A DNA stretch of 54,275 nucleotides from Candidatus Zixiibacteriota bacterium (lineage in GTDB: Bacteria; JAAXHH01), in contig VGJU01000003.1 in the NCBI GenBank assembly GCA_016867335.1, positions 1 through 54,275 of the forward strand, written 5' to 3'. Both the position numbers and the translations under genes were made by a program. Under the pieces are notes generated by a model. It was not told the DNA's origin and did not search any database. It saw only the letters and a list, made by a program, of their open reading frames with translations. Shown here one piece after another: positions 29,226 to 39,042 of the stretch (position 1 is the first letter of the stretch; every line of letters starts with the position of its first letter).

Positions 29226-30134
29226 CTATCGCTCCCGTTCGTATCCCAAACGTTTGAGTTCTTTCTCGTTTTTTCGCCAGCCGGGACGCACCTTGACCCA
29301 CAGATCCAGATACACCGGCCTACCGAGAAATTCGATCAGTGCTTCCCGCGCTGCCGTGCCGATGCGTTTGAGCATGACACCCTGTTTGCCGATCACAATC
29401 CCCTTCTGAGAATCCCTTTCCAGCAGAATCGATGCCTGTATGTACGCGGTTCCGTTTTCCCGGTCCTTGAAATCTTCGATCAACACGGCCGACGCATAAG
29501 GGAGTTCGTCGCCCAGACGTAAAAAGACCTGCTCCCGGATGATTTCACCCGCAAAAAACCGTTCCGGGCGATCGGTAAGCATGTCGGGAGGATAGAGCGC
29601 CGGACCTTCGGGAAGCGCCTGCACGGCCGCGTTTAGCAGTTCTTCGAGTCCTTCCGACAACAGGGCGGAAACCGGAACCACATGCGAAAAAGGAAAACGC
29701 CGGATCGCTTCTTCGATTAGTGGAAGCAAAGCGGGTTTTTTGATCCGGTCGATCTTGTTGATCGCCAGAAGAACCGGTCCTCGGCTTTGTTTTAGTCGGT
29801 CTACGATACTTCGGTTGAGGTCTTTGAGCGATTGCGTCGCGTCGATCATAGCGATGGTCACATCGGCAGCACGTATGGTTTGTACGGCGGCATGTACCAT
29901 CATCTCATGAAGCGTGTAGGCAGGATCGAGCAGACCGGGCGTATCCATGAAAACCGCCTGATACGTCGGTCTGGACAGTATGCCGATGACCCGCTGTCGC
30001 GTGGTTTGGGGTCTATGCGTGACGATCGACAGCCGTTCGCCGATCAGGGCGTTCATCAGGGTAGACTTGCCCACATTGGGGCGTCCGACGATGGCGATGT
30101 ATCCGGCGCGGTGGGGTGTGGGTTCGGTGGGCAT
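29226..30134 (-). CDS. era: GTPase Era
   Basis: 302 residues, standard Era length. Essential GTPase that binds the 3' end of 16S rRNA and assists 30S maturation. G motifs are all present: GRPNVGKST (G1), the effector region RPQTTRQRVIGI (G2), DTPGLLD (G3), NKID (G4) and PVSAL (G5). The C-terminal KH domain includes GKQGVMLKRIGTAAREALIEFLGRPVYLDLWVKV. ATG 30134 follows AGGG by 7 bases; the longer open frame upstream is AT-rich, Phe-rich and not part of Era. The gene has no lesion, unlike many neighbours. Confidence 0.97.
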   Translation of the reverse strand: MPTEPTPHRAGYIAIVGRPNVGKSTLMNALIGERLSIVTHRPQTTRQRVIGILSRPTYQAVFMDTPGLLDPAYTLHEMMVHAAVQTIRAADVTIAMIDATQSLKDLNRSIVDRLKQSRGPVLLAINKIDRIKKPALLPLIEEAIRRFPFSHVVPVSALLSEGLEELLNAAVQALPEGPALYPPDMLTDRPERFFAGEIIREQVFLRLGDELPYASAVLIEDFKDRENGTAYIQASILLERDSQKGIVIGKQGVMLKRIGTAAREALIEFLGRPVYLDLWVKVRPGWRKNEKELKRLGYERER

Positions 30135-30306
30135 AAGCGGACCCTGAAATCGAACGGAAAGGAAATTGATCACGAAAGACACAAAAAATACAAAAAATAA
30201 AAATATTTTACAAAACAACCTATGACGTTTCCGAAACGCAATATACAGGTTTTAGGACAAGATGTATTAAAAAATATACGAAAACAAACAGACGAGCAAG
30301 AAGAAG

Positions 30307-30813
30307 CTATCTCGTTAGGGCGAGCCTGAGTGCGGTCGTCAGCTTGAGTACGTCCTGATTGGTACGCCGCAGACGGCCGGAGATCGTTCTGGCGATATTG
30401 CGGAGGATTTTGTAGCCGATCTCAGGATAGGCTTCGCAGAGTCCGTTGAAATGATCTTGTTCGATGATGAATAGGGTGCAGTTGGTTATGGTGGTCACGG
30501 TCGCCGACCGGACGTCGTTTTCGAGAAGCGCCATCTCGCCAAAGAAAAATCCCGGTCCCAACTGAATAAAGGTTTTTTCCTTCTGACCAAATTCGTTACG
30601 GGTTACCTTGAGCGTCAGGGTGCGAGAGACTTCGGCCGTCCCCTCCTGGATGATATACATCCGAGTTCCCTTTTCTCCTTCCTGCAAAATATCCGAATGG
30701 GCAGGTATGGTTTCCTTGGACATGATCGCCGCAATTTTTTCGATTTGCTCGGCGGTTAGTCCTTCGAACAGGATGACGGTTTTCAGAAAGGACAGATCGG
30801 CGTCTTGGGACAT
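30307..30813 (-). CDS. Cyclic nucleotide-binding (cNMP/Crp-like) domain protein
   Basis: 168 residues, a single cNMP_binding domain without a DNA-binding helix-turn-helix. Visible features are FLKTVILFEGLTAEQIEKIA, the DILQEGEKGTRMYIIQEG strand and the phosphate cassette GEMALLENDVRSATV (canonical GExxLL...RxA), then helices to the end. ATG 30813 starts 5 bases after the stop of the potassium channel gene, so it is co-transcribed with it. It probably senses cAMP, cGMP or c-di-nucleotide and may regulate the channel or another partner. The frame is intact. Confidence 0.88.
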   Translation of the reverse strand: MSQDADLSFLKTVILFEGLTAEQIEKIAAIMSKETIPAHSDILQEGEKGTRMYIIQEGTAEVSRTLTLKVTRNEFGQKEKTFIQLGPGFFFGEMALLENDVRSATVTTITNCTLFIIEQDHFNGLCEAYPEIGYKILRNIARTISGRLRRTNQDVLKLTTALRLALTR

Positions 30814-30818
30814 AGGGG

Positions 30819-32057
30819 TCAAATCTCTATGGGCTTGGCAGCGATGATGATCGCCGAGTGTTCGGGTTGAACGATATAATCGTCCGCCGGATTTACCAAA
30901 GTTCTGACGTTTTGTTTTTCGTCTCCAACATTGCTCTTCTGCGCTTCGGCGAATTTCTGACGGATAAAGTTGTCGATCAGCGAGTCGTCATTGCCAAGAA
31001 TGTCGCCCACCTCGATGCTGGCCTCTTCAGACACCAACGCGATGAGGATAGTCTTGTGGTGGTTTCTGAAGTAGTCGGAAAGTTCGCGGAAGGGGCGTCC
31101 AACAAGCTCGCTGGGAACATTGGTTCGGTACAGACTGTTGCCTATGTCAAAACTAAGAAGCTCTCTTACGACCTGTGACACGCCCCGTGCAACGATGGCG
31201 GAGGCGAGCAGAAGTCCGCTGTCCTCGCCACTGACGATGATATCATCTACATCGGCTCGTCGTAAATGCTGTTCGTTGTCACGGTTGAGCAGCTCGGCGC
31301 AAGTCGTCACACTGGGTTCCATGGTTTTGATGGTCAACGTGGCGATGATGGTACGCTCGTCCGCATTGGCGACCGTTCCACCCACCACATCCGCCAGCAC
31401 CACGGCGGCTTCCGCCTCGCGGACATTGGCCCGATCCAGGACCGACTCCAGACAGTAATTGCCGAGTACAAACCTGACCAGTTCTCCGTGTCGGAAGAGC
31501 ACTTCGTTCATCTGATCCTCGGTCTGATCGTTGACCAACACGATTTTTTATTTTCCGGCGCGGATCAGCCCGGTGATGACCTGCCCAGCATCCTTATTCC
31601 ATCCGCAGATAAGCGCATGTCCCTGCCATCTGATGCGTTCCAAACCGCGTGCCTCCTTGAGTCGTTTGGTGACGAAAATGGATGCGACCTTCGCCGTAAA
31701 AAACGACGTCAGTGCAATACCGGCGAACATCATGAGAATAGCCACAAACCGGGCGATATGGGATTTGGGCGTCATATCTCCGTATCCGGTGGTCGTCATG
31801 GTCACAAACGCCCACCAGATGGCATCCGGGATATTGGTAATCTGCGGCTCGCTGACCGTCCGGTCCAGGATCGTAACCGTGATGGCGCCCAAAACGGCGA
31901 TACCGGCCATCAGCCCAAACACGAGACGAAACGTAGGGTTCCGGTAAGCCAGGGTCCAGACTTCCCCCACGATTCCCAAGATCATGGACAGTCCTTGACG
32001 CACCGGTTCCCAGAGTGCGGTTCGGAGCCAAGAAGTAGAAAATAGATAGCGATTCAT
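30819..32057 (-). CDS. Two-TM potassium channel with RCK (TrkA-N/TrkA-C) domains, internal stop
   Basis: About 412 residues. TM1 (LVFGLMAGIAVLGAITV), pore helix and selectivity filter TMTTTGYGDMTP, TM2 (FVAILMMFAGIALTSFFTA), then an RCK_N domain beginning HALICGWNKDAGQVI and an RCK_C domain ending near IVQPEHSAIIIAA. This is the MthK/Kch architecture for ligand-gated K+ flux. An in-frame TAA at 31548-31550 interrupts IRAGK-stop-KIVLVND, where Glu (GAA) is likely. Upstream of the TAA the predicted start is ATG 32057. It is followed at once by the cNMP-domain gene and lies downstream of a P-II-like/DUF1538 pair. Confidence 0.87.
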
Positions 32058-32250
32058 AGAGCGAACCGGAAGATGACCGCATGGTGCTAAGGCGTTCGTG
32101 TCTGCTCGATATATACGCTTACACGGAAAAAATCGTCAATATGGCTATCGGGTAGGCTGCAGATCCGTGGGATACGGACATCCCTGTACCCGTGCAGATA
32201 TGCTCACCCGTTGCCGGGTCGGTCGGATGGCGGTGTTAATCGGAAACGTC

Positions 32251-33384
32251 CTACTGCTGGGGTTTGGGGGGAATATAAGTATAGGCTCTGGTTACGGGGC
32301 TGGTCAGCAGTTGGCCGTGCGCCTGATCGCCAAAGGCCCCGTTGTCTTCAAGTGCGGCGGCGATGGTTTCGACCTGGCCGGGTGCGACGATCATAATGAC
32401 GGCTTCCCGAGCAGGAAAAACGCCATCGGAGCCTGAGGAATCGAGTTGAAGATACTTGATCTGACTGATCGTCGCGCCCGCCGCTCCGGCTTCCATCGCC
32501 ACGCCGGTGAAGAAGTCGGCGCGCCCTTTGTCGCAAATATAGACAAAGTTCAACAGATTTTCAAGGTACTTCCTTTCCTGCATTTCCCTGAACGTGCTAA
32601 ACTCTCGTTTGCGCCAGCCTGTACTCCCCTGTATTTGGTCGATGGCGGACACGATCTGCGCGATGCTGGCGGCCTGTTCCGTAGTACCGACCGAATATCG
32701 AGTATTCAGAAGTCCGTACCCGACAGGATACTGATAGATAAACCCCTTACCCGGTCGGGCCAAATAGCCTATGTCGATCATGATGTCCATGAGGTGATGG
32801 GCGGTGTCCGCATCGGTGACGATCTCGATGATCTCCTTTTCCGCCGGAACCGTCACGCGCCATAACCCTAATTTGTCGCGAACACCCGTACCCACCCCAA
32901 AGGTGATGGCAGGCACACCGGTTCCGGTATCGAGTCCTATCCGTCCTATAGCTTCGCCTTCGCCTTTCTGGACGATACAACAGATGCCAGCCAGATTGCT
33001 CAGAATACTCTTGCCGGAAATGGTCAGTTCTCGGGCGTCATTTTCTATGCATCGTTCATGGGCCTTGAGAAGCGTAACGGATTTTGCGTATACGGAACCC
33101 CGCCCCGGCAGGTCTAATTCACCAGCCTGAATGATCAGGTCGAGCACCGGGAGTTCATCTTCCGGGGATACCAGAAACGTAACAATGTTGATGGGGTCGT
33201 CAAGAAGTCTGGATCCGCCCGAAACAATCCGCATGATGCCTTTGGGTTCCTGAAGCAAGGCTCTACGGCCTGTAGCCATGTTCACATGGGTGATGCCGCA
33301 GGATTTAAGCGCATCAAAGATCGTGGGCGTTATGCTCTTCTCGACTACCACGGAAATCTGGCTTGCCGTTCGATGGATATCCAT
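32251..33384 (-). CDS. Multi-domain P-II-like regulatory protein
   Basis: 377 residues built from repeated P-II-like (GlnB-fold) units. The clearest is IIEIVTDADTAHHLMDIMIDIGYLARPGKGFIYQYPV, which matches the P-II pattern including the BxxI-type strand after GKGFIY. A similar unit starts at ISVVVEKSITPTIFDALKSCG, and a third ends in AREAVIMIVAPGQVETIAAAL. ATG 33384 lies 6 bases after the DUF1538 gene stop, so the two are translationally linked. P-II-like proteins bind adenine nucleotides or bicarbonate and control transporters by direct contact; control of the DUF1538 transporter is the natural inference. Intact frame. Confidence 0.8.
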   Translation of the reverse strand: MDIHRTASQISVVVEKSITPTIFDALKSCGITHVNMATGRRALLQEPKGIMRIVSGGSRLLDDPINIVTFLVSPEDELPVLDLIIQAGELDLPGRGSVYAKSVTLLKAHERCIENDARELTISGKSILSNLAGICCIVQKGEGEAIGRIGLDTGTGVPAITFGVGTGVRDKLGLWRVTVPAEKEIIEIVTDADTAHHLMDIMIDIGYLARPGKGFIYQYPVGYGLLNTRYSVGTTEQAASIAQIVSAIDQIQGSTGWRKREFSTFREMQERKYLENLLNFVYICDKGRADFFTGVAMEAGAAGATISQIKYLQLDSSGSDGVFPAREAVIMIVAPGQVETIAAALEDNGAFGDQAHGQLLTSPVTRAYTYIPPKPQQ

Positions 33385-33390
33385 TGGTTT

Positions 33391-35472
33391 TTACTTTCTT
33401 CCCCACCCTCTGCTGACGTAAAGCCCCACAAGGAGGACCGTCAGAATGGGATAGACGGAGGCCATGGCCAGAATGCCGAATCCTTCCACGACGTTGATCT
33501 GATTACCTATGCCCAAACCCATGGCAAGCACGAGGGGTACCGTGATAGGGCCTGTAGTGACGCCGGCACTGTCCCAACCGATATTGACGTATTCTTCCGT
33601 AGAACACCAAGTGATAAACAGCACCAACAGATAGGGGGGGGTCAGCAGCCAGATCAGTGGAATATCCCAGATCACTTTTACCACACCTATGGCGATGCCT
33701 AATCCTACGCCGATGGCCACAGCCTGCATCAGCATGGATTTCTTGAATGTACCTACGGTCAGTTCTTCCACGGTGAGACCCAATGCGTTGAGCGCCGGTT
33801 CGGCCAGCGTCGCCCCGTATCCCATGACAAACGCAAAAATCAACACGACCAGAAAACCGTCGATTTCACGGTCACCACCGTAGAGAGGCCCTTTGAGCGG
33901 CGTATAATGATACAGCCCATTTTCCCGCTCATAGGCCGATTCTTCGAAGGGAACCTGCACATAGGCGTCGTTGATTTTGGCGACAAAAAATCGCTCCTTG
34001 GCTCCATCCGGTGTCAGGCTGGTTTGGATGATGCTTTCGTCAAAGCCCCGTATGATCTGTTTTTCATCCGAGAGCGGAATGCTTTTGAACGACGACGGAA
34101 GCTTCGATCCAACCTGACCGCCTAAGCGGCTTAACCCAAGTTCGTTGCCGATATTGAACAGGATCATACCCAACACCGCAAAGACGACTCCCAAGAAAAT
34201 CTCATCGGGGCGGGGCAACCGTTCTCTCAGCAGTACAAGAAGGACGATCAAGAGTACCAGAACAAGCGGGACGATCGCTTGAACTGACAGGACGCTGTTG
34301 CGGAGGGTGACGTCCTTCATATCGATAGTTTGCGGTTGGCTGGCATTATCTGCCCTGACCATTCGGATGCTTTCCTCGTCGCCAAAGGCGACAAGTTGCT
34401 GCGGCCGCGTCCCTCGTTCCAGCGCCCAACGTTCGAGGGCGTCGGGCGCGCTGTTCCCCAAAACAGCCGCCGTCAGATTGCGATCCTGTTTCATCCGTCC
34501 GATAAATCCGATCAGATCAGGCTCGCCGCCCTCGAAAAGCGCGGCCTGATTCTCCGGAGCGGCGTTCATAAGCGCATATCCAATCAGCGCATTTTCGTTT
34601 TCGAAGAGACCTGTGGCCTTGGCGCGGTTCTCTTTTTTGAAAAAATCCGTCTCTGTCATGGGCGATGGAGTCTGCGGGAGGAAGAAGGCCCCAAGAAGCA
34701 AAACGGCGAAGATAGGAAAAAGAGAGGCAAGTGTCACCACACCGAATCCGGAGTTTTCCGTGTTTTGACCGCCTGCTATCCGGCAGATGCCGATACCGAG
34801 CGCGAGTACAAGAGGCACAGTCACCGGTCCCGTGGTGACGCCGCCGCAGTCCCATGCCACGCCGGTTAGATACTGTATGTTCGGTTCGATGATCCCCCAG
34901 CACGAAAACACGACCAATCCGCCGGCCAACACATAGGTAAAGGGTTTTAAGGACCAGCCATACAGAAACCGCAACATGCCAAACATCACGGCAATGCCTA
35001 CGCCCACACCGACGGCGTTGACAAGATAGGCAGAATGCTTGTTGAGCAGCAGAAACAGCAACGGGGCGTCCCATGGCTTGACAAAGGCGCCGGCCGACTT
35101 GAGAATGCCGATCGCCGGTTCGGCAAACGTGGCCCCTACACCGAGAATAAACGCAAAGGCAAGAATGGCCGGTAACTTGAACTTCTGCGGGAGTTTGACG
35201 CCAATGGTCTCGCCAAGCGGCATCAGACCGAGAAACAGACCTTCCATAAAAAAGGCCAGCCCAATAATAACCAGCACAATGCCTGCCGTGATAATGACCG
35301 CATCGGCTATCGGAATATTCAGGGCAATCGTCTGGAAAAGGATGAGATAGGCGACGATCAGAAAAACCGCTTTTATCTGCTCTTTGATTTTTTTGATCGC
35401 AAAAGGAGCGATCAGTCCGAGTTTTTCTTTAAAACCTAACCTGATTCGGTTACCCTGCTTAGACGAACTCAT
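33391..35472 (-). CDS. Fused double DUF1538 membrane transporter (UmpA-UmpB-like)
   Basis: 693 residues with two homologous DUF1538 halves, each marked by WDCGGVTTGPVTVPLVLALG and WDSAGVTTGPITVPLVLAMG, and each with about six hydrophobic segments. Between the halves is a soluble insert of roughly 130 residues (about 290-420). DUF1538 proteins usually occur as a pair of genes (UmpA and UmpB), reported from Halomonas as a Na+(K+,Li+)/H+ antiporter; here they form one chain. ATG 35472 has GGGAG 7 bases upstream. A P-II-like gene follows after 6 bases and a K+ channel after that, which supports a role in cation or pH homeostasis. Intact frame. Confidence 0.82.
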   Translation of the reverse strand: MSSSKQGNRIRLGFKEKLGLIAPFAIKKIKEQIKAVFLIVAYLILFQTIALNIPIADAVIITAGIVLVIIGLAFFMEGLFLGLMPLGETIGVKLPQKFKLPAILAFAFILGVGATFAEPAIGILKSAGAFVKPWDAPLLFLLLNKHSAYLVNAVGVGVGIAVMFGMLRFLYGWSLKPFTYVLAGGLVVFSCWGIIEPNIQYLTGVAWDCGGVTTGPVTVPLVLALGIGICRIAGGQNTENSGFGVVTLASLFPIFAVLLLGAFFLPQTPSPMTETDFFKKENRAKATGLFENENALIGYALMNAAPENQAALFEGGEPDLIGFIGRMKQDRNLTAAVLGNSAPDALERWALERGTRPQQLVAFGDEESIRMVRADNASQPQTIDMKDVTLRNSVLSVQAIVPLVLVLLIVLLVLLRERLPRPDEIFLGVVFAVLGMILFNIGNELGLSRLGGQVGSKLPSSFKSIPLSDEKQIIRGFDESIIQTSLTPDGAKERFFVAKINDAYVQVPFEESAYERENGLYHYTPLKGPLYGGDREIDGFLVVLIFAFVMGYGATLAEPALNALGLTVEELTVGTFKKSMLMQAVAIGVGLGIAIGVVKVIWDIPLIWLLTPPYLLVLFITWCSTEEYVNIGWDSAGVTTGPITVPLVLAMGLGIGNQINVVEGFGILAMASVYPILTVLLVGLYVSRGWGRK

Positions 35473-35608
35473 AGGTCGCTCCCGATTGGCGTATAATGGT
35501 GTGGAATGAGATATAATATGTGCGGAAATTAAAAGGGGTCAAGCCCTAATTCCCCAAGCAGGTTGCGGTACAGCAGGCTATGGCATTGGCAACTTTCTTT
35601 TATTTCTG

Positions 35609-35637
35609 TTGAGATTGACGAGACGATACCCTATTAT
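35609..35637 (+). promoter_or_regulatory. Sigma-70-type promoter giving a probable leaderless transcript
   Basis: TTGAGA (35609-35614), spacer of exactly 17 bases, TATTAT (35632-35637). The expected start of transcription, about 35644-35646, coincides with the ATG at 35646, and there is no Shine-Dalgarno sequence. Hence the mRNA may begin at the start codon. Confidence 0.5.
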
Positions 35638-35645
35638 GCCTTACT

Positions 35646-36236
35646 ATGGCCCCGTTTACCCTTCAAAATCGATTTCTTTTACGGCTCTACACATGGCGCA
35701 AGAAATGGCGCCCGTCGCCCCCGTTTAGCCTCCCTGTCGCCCTGCGCCAGACCGGACGACTCCTGATATGTTTTCCCGATGAGCCGGAAGAAGCCCTGAC
35801 AGCCGTCGCCGTGCTGCCGGACCTTATGGACAGCCTTGGCGCGGAATCGGCGCTTGTCATCGGCGCGCCATCGGTCGGCGATAGGTTGCGCGAAAGACCA
35901 TCCAGCGTCGAAACCGAGACGGTCGGACCGACGGACCTCAGTTGGACCGGTTTTCCTCGAAAAGAACTGATACGTCGGATAAGCGGCTATGCGCCCGATG
36001 TGGCGATCGATCTCAATCCGGTGCTGAATCCGGTCATCGGGGTTTTGTGCAAACTGTCCGGCGCGCCGGTGCGCATCTGCTTCGAAGGTCCGCAACGTGA
36101 TCTGTTCTTCAATCTACAGATCGTCATGACCCTCGATGGGCAAGACGTTCCGGCCACCGTCCCGGAACGCTCCATCACAAACCCATATGCCCGCCTTCCC
36201 AACACGCTACGAAGACTCGCCGGACACGTCTCTTGA
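35646..36236 (+). CDS. Hypothetical protein resembling the N-terminal half of family 9 glycosyltransferases
   Basis: 196 residues. TGRLLICFPDEPEEALTAVAVLPDLMDSLGAESALVIG looks like the first Rossmann strand and helix of ADP-heptose-type GT9 enzymes, and DVAIDLNPVLNPVIGVLCKLSGAPVRICFEG matches their following strand-helix with the change-of-scenery toward the acceptor site. The C-terminal nucleotide-sugar domain is missing, so enzymatic activity is doubtful; similar short proteins are known only as hypotheticals. Positively charged N-terminus. The start at 35646 is supported by promoter position rather than by a ribosome-binding site. Its stop overlaps the next start in TTGA. Confidence 0.6.
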   Translation: MAPFTLQNRFLLRLYTWRKKWRPSPPFSLPVALRQTGRLLICFPDEPEEALTAVAVLPDLMDSLGAESALVIGAPSVGDRLRERPSSVETETVGPTDLSWTGFPRKELIRRISGYAPDVAIDLNPVLNPVIGVLCKLSGAPVRICFEGPQRDLFFNLQIVMTLDGQDVPATVPERSITNPYARLPNTLRRLAGHVS

Positions 36237-36415
36237 ACAATCGTTCCGGAGACCGAGCGTCTTTCCCCCTGCCCAACGGCGAGCGCATTGCCTGCAGGGC
36301 ACTGCAAGGACAAATACGTTCCGGATTCAGCCTGCTGGGGCGAGACGAATCACGCTTGACAGACGCGAAAACCTCCTCGATATTTCCCTATACGGATCTC
36401 TCCGATTTTTCGTAA
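36233..36415 (+). CDS. Small hypothetical protein translationally coupled to the GT9-like gene
   Basis: 60 residues from TTG 36233, which overlaps the preceding TGA in a TTGA tetramer, typical of coupled translation. The sequence includes PNGERIACRALQGQIRSGFSLLGRDES and has no membrane segment. I cannot name it; the phrase GERIACRALQG...GFSLLGRD could be a small beta-barrel domain. It lies 58 bases before the first GWxTD gene. Support is limited to the overlap and to protein-like composition. Confidence 0.4.
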   Translation: MNNRSGDRASFPLPNGERIACRALQGQIRSGFSLLGRDESRLTDAKTSSIFPYTDLSDFS

Positions 36416-36473
36416 ACGCGCCGAACCCAAGATAGCGTATTTCGGTTCGCCGCGTCCTATCCGGAGCCACCCC

Positions 36474-38999
36474 ATGTCTGCGTCCCTCTTCCGTTCGCCT
36501 TGTCCGCTTGCGCTTGTATGGCTGTTTGCGATAGCTCCGATGTTTTCCGCCTATGGTCAGCCGTCGTCTGTGGATGGACAGCAGCTTATCGTCGAGGCGC
36601 GACGGGCCTACGACGAGCGTCGCTTTGTCGAGGCGGAGGTGCTTTTCAAACAGGCCGTACAAGCGTTGCCCAAATCCTTCGACGCGCGCCACGGGTTGGC
36701 TATGGCCCTTTACGAGCAAGGCCACAACGAGGAGGCGGTAAAACGGTTTAACGAAGCTATCCGTCTAAACCGAAAAGCGCCGGAGACGTACATCGGGCTG
36801 GGACGCGCGTACATGCGGATCAAAAACCGTATGATCGAGGCGCGTGAAGCCTTTCAGGAAGCACTCAAACAAGACTCTTCCTATGCCGACGCGCATTACC
36901 ATCTCGGCATATCCTCGATGGAAATCGCCCGGCGGGATCTTGCGGCGGTCCTCTACGTCATACAGGCGCGCAAGGCGTTTCAGGACGCGATTCGCACCCA
37001 TCCCGGTCACCCGGACGCCTATTACCGTCTGGCGCTTTCGTACGAAGATCCGTCTACCGATTTCGAGACGGCCATGTCCATCTTCTACCGTCAGTTGACC
37101 GTAAAACCCGATCACGAGGAAGCGTTGGCGCATTTCGGGCGGACCTGTTTTCTGGCCGGCAGGTATCAGGAAGGGGCCGACCTGCTTCGTCAGTTGGCCG
37201 ATCTGCACGGAGACCGGATGCCGGTCTTGGCCCGCACGTTGATCGCTCAGTTCGAAGCCTCGTATCTTCAGACGCAAAGACAGTATGACGAAGCAGAAAA
37301 GGTATACGAAACCTTTATCGCCTCGCTCCCGCCAAGGGAGCAGGCGCTTTACCGTGACCTCGGTCTTGTTGCTTCGCAAGAGGAGGCACTGGCTTACCAA
37401 GCGGCGACCGAGGAGGAAAAAAAACGCTTATGGTACAGATTCTGGGCGTCCCGTGACCCGGATCCCGCGACCGTGGTCAACGAACGACTTGTCGAACACT
37501 ACCGACGTGTGACGCAGGCGCGCGAACGTTTCTCTCGGGGACAGTTTCCCTGGGACCGACGCGGCGAACTCTATATCCGCTATGGAGACCCTGATGATCT
37601 TCAGCATTTTGTCATGCGCTCCGGAGAAAAATCCATCGCCAACTACCAACCTACCGGCAATCCCCGTATCGACGCCATCCGCGAACGCAATTATCTCCTG
37701 CGCTACCGACTCAAAGTAGATAACGCAGGCGCGGCATGGGGCACCGAGCTGAAAAGGGAAATCCTCGATCCGGCGACCGACGACCGGACACTGGCCCAGT
37801 CCGCCCGCTTAGACAACACACAGGAAGTGTTTCTTCTCATCGCAGGCGAGGAGACGCAGGGGCTGGCCTTTGTCGCCGAAAGCTGGGTCTATGTCAAACA
37901 CGATCTTGAACTGTTTTTTGTCGATCAACTGGGTATGGGAAAATTTGATTATCCGTTGGGTGTTCACGACACCAACATCGACGAGGCCGGTCTTCAGGAT
38001 CGTTTTCATCCGCAACGGATGGCCGAACTGTTGATCAAAAGAACCCCAGAAGCGCATGTCTTCGACTACGAGGGCGAACCGCTCGATTTTTTGTATGATC
38101 TTGTGACCTATCGAAGCGCAAACGGCGACAGCGCCGATGTGGAAATCTCCTATGTCGTTCCGACCCGTCAGTTGGGCAGCGTCGAGGACGGGCAAGGTCT
38201 CAAGACATGGTTCGAAAGCCATATCGTCCTTCGGGACGACGATTTTCGGCGCGTGGCCAACGGGTTTCGGAAAATAGGCCCCATCGCGCGACCGCTCCGG
38301 AAAATGCCCAAGAAAAAATTCGGCGTCGATCTTCATACCGCCGGTTTTACGGTCAAGTCGCCCCCCGGCAGCTACCGTTCGGCGGTGGAAGTACGGGATA
38401 CCGCTTCAAAACGTGTAGGCATCTTCGAACAACCTTACACGGTCCCCGATTACCGGGGCGACTCGCTCATGGTCAGCGACATCAAACTGGCGGTGTCGAT
38501 CCAACCGTCCGAAACGCCGGGGCCGTTCGACCGAAACGGACTGGCTATCGAACCTAATCCGGCCCGGCTCTTTCTCCAGTCCGAGCCTATCTACTTCTAC
38601 TACGAAATTTATAACTTAAAGTCGGCCTCCGACGGCAAAACGTCCTACAAAACCGAATTGGAAATAAGTGTCCGAGAACGCTCCCGCAATATCGTCTGGC
38701 GTTTACTCGCCGGTCTTGGCAAATTGATCACGCGATCCGACGGTGATCAGAGTGTCCTCATGGTCTTCGAGGACGAAGGAAAACGCGCCGACGAGTTTCG
38801 CTATACCGCCATCGACGCCGGCGAATCCACTACCGGGCCGTATGTGGTAACCATCCGCGTTACGGACCTGCACTCCGGACAGACATCCGAAAAAACAAAA
38901 GAATTTGTGATCACCAGCGATCGAGGTCAGGTGTTTGACAAGGACGCCCCACCGCTGCAGATCGACGTAAAACTGCTTGACGGTACGTCACCGAGATAA
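36474..38999 (+). CDS. Secreted TPR-GWxTD domain protein
   Basis: 841 residues. ATG 36474 follows GGAG by 7 bases. A signal peptide (CPLALVWLFAIAPMFSAYGQ) is followed by five or more TPR units (residues about 35-280, for example AEVLFKQAVQALPKSFDARHGLAMAL), and a GWxTD domain of about 100 residues (RLWYRFWASRDPDPATVVNERLVEHYRRV and FPWDRRGELYIRYGDPDD). The long C-terminal part is beta-rich. GWxTD proteins are common in Bacteroidota-related, Acidobacteria and Latescibacteria-type genomes but have no known activity. The next gene is a paralogue. The frame is intact. Confidence 0.87.
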   Translation: MSASLFRSPCPLALVWLFAIAPMFSAYGQPSSVDGQQLIVEARRAYDERRFVEAEVLFKQAVQALPKSFDARHGLAMALYEQGHNEEAVKRFNEAIRLNRKAPETYIGLGRAYMRIKNRMIEAREAFQEALKQDSSYADAHYHLGISSMEIARRDLAAVLYVIQARKAFQDAIRTHPGHPDAYYRLALSYEDPSTDFETAMSIFYRQLTVKPDHEEALAHFGRTCFLAGRYQEGADLLRQLADLHGDRMPVLARTLIAQFEASYLQTQRQYDEAEKVYETFIASLPPREQALYRDLGLVASQEEALAYQAATEEEKKRLWYRFWASRDPDPATVVNERLVEHYRRVTQARERFSRGQFPWDRRGELYIRYGDPDDLQHFVMRSGEKSIANYQPTGNPRIDAIRERNYLLRYRLKVDNAGAAWGTELKREILDPATDDRTLAQSARLDNTQEVFLLIAGEETQGLAFVAESWVYVKHDLELFFVDQLGMGKFDYPLGVHDTNIDEAGLQDRFHPQRMAELLIKRTPEAHVFDYEGEPLDFLYDLVTYRSANGDSADVEISYVVPTRQLGSVEDGQGLKTWFESHIVLRDDDFRRVANGFRKIGPIARPLRKMPKKKFGVDLHTAGFTVKSPPGSYRSAVEVRDTASKRVGIFEQPYTVPDYRGDSLMVSDIKLAVSIQPSETPGPFDRNGLAIEPNPARLFLQSEPIYFYYEIYNLKSASDGKTSYKTELEISVRERSRNIVWRLLAGLGKLITRSDGDQSVLMVFEDEGKRADEFRYTAIDAGESTTGPYVVTIRVTDLHSGQTSEKTKEFVITSDRGQVFDKDAPPLQIDVKLLDGTSPR

Positions 39000-39042
39000 A
39001 CGACCCCGAAACACCGCCAATACGAAATGGATGCATATATTT

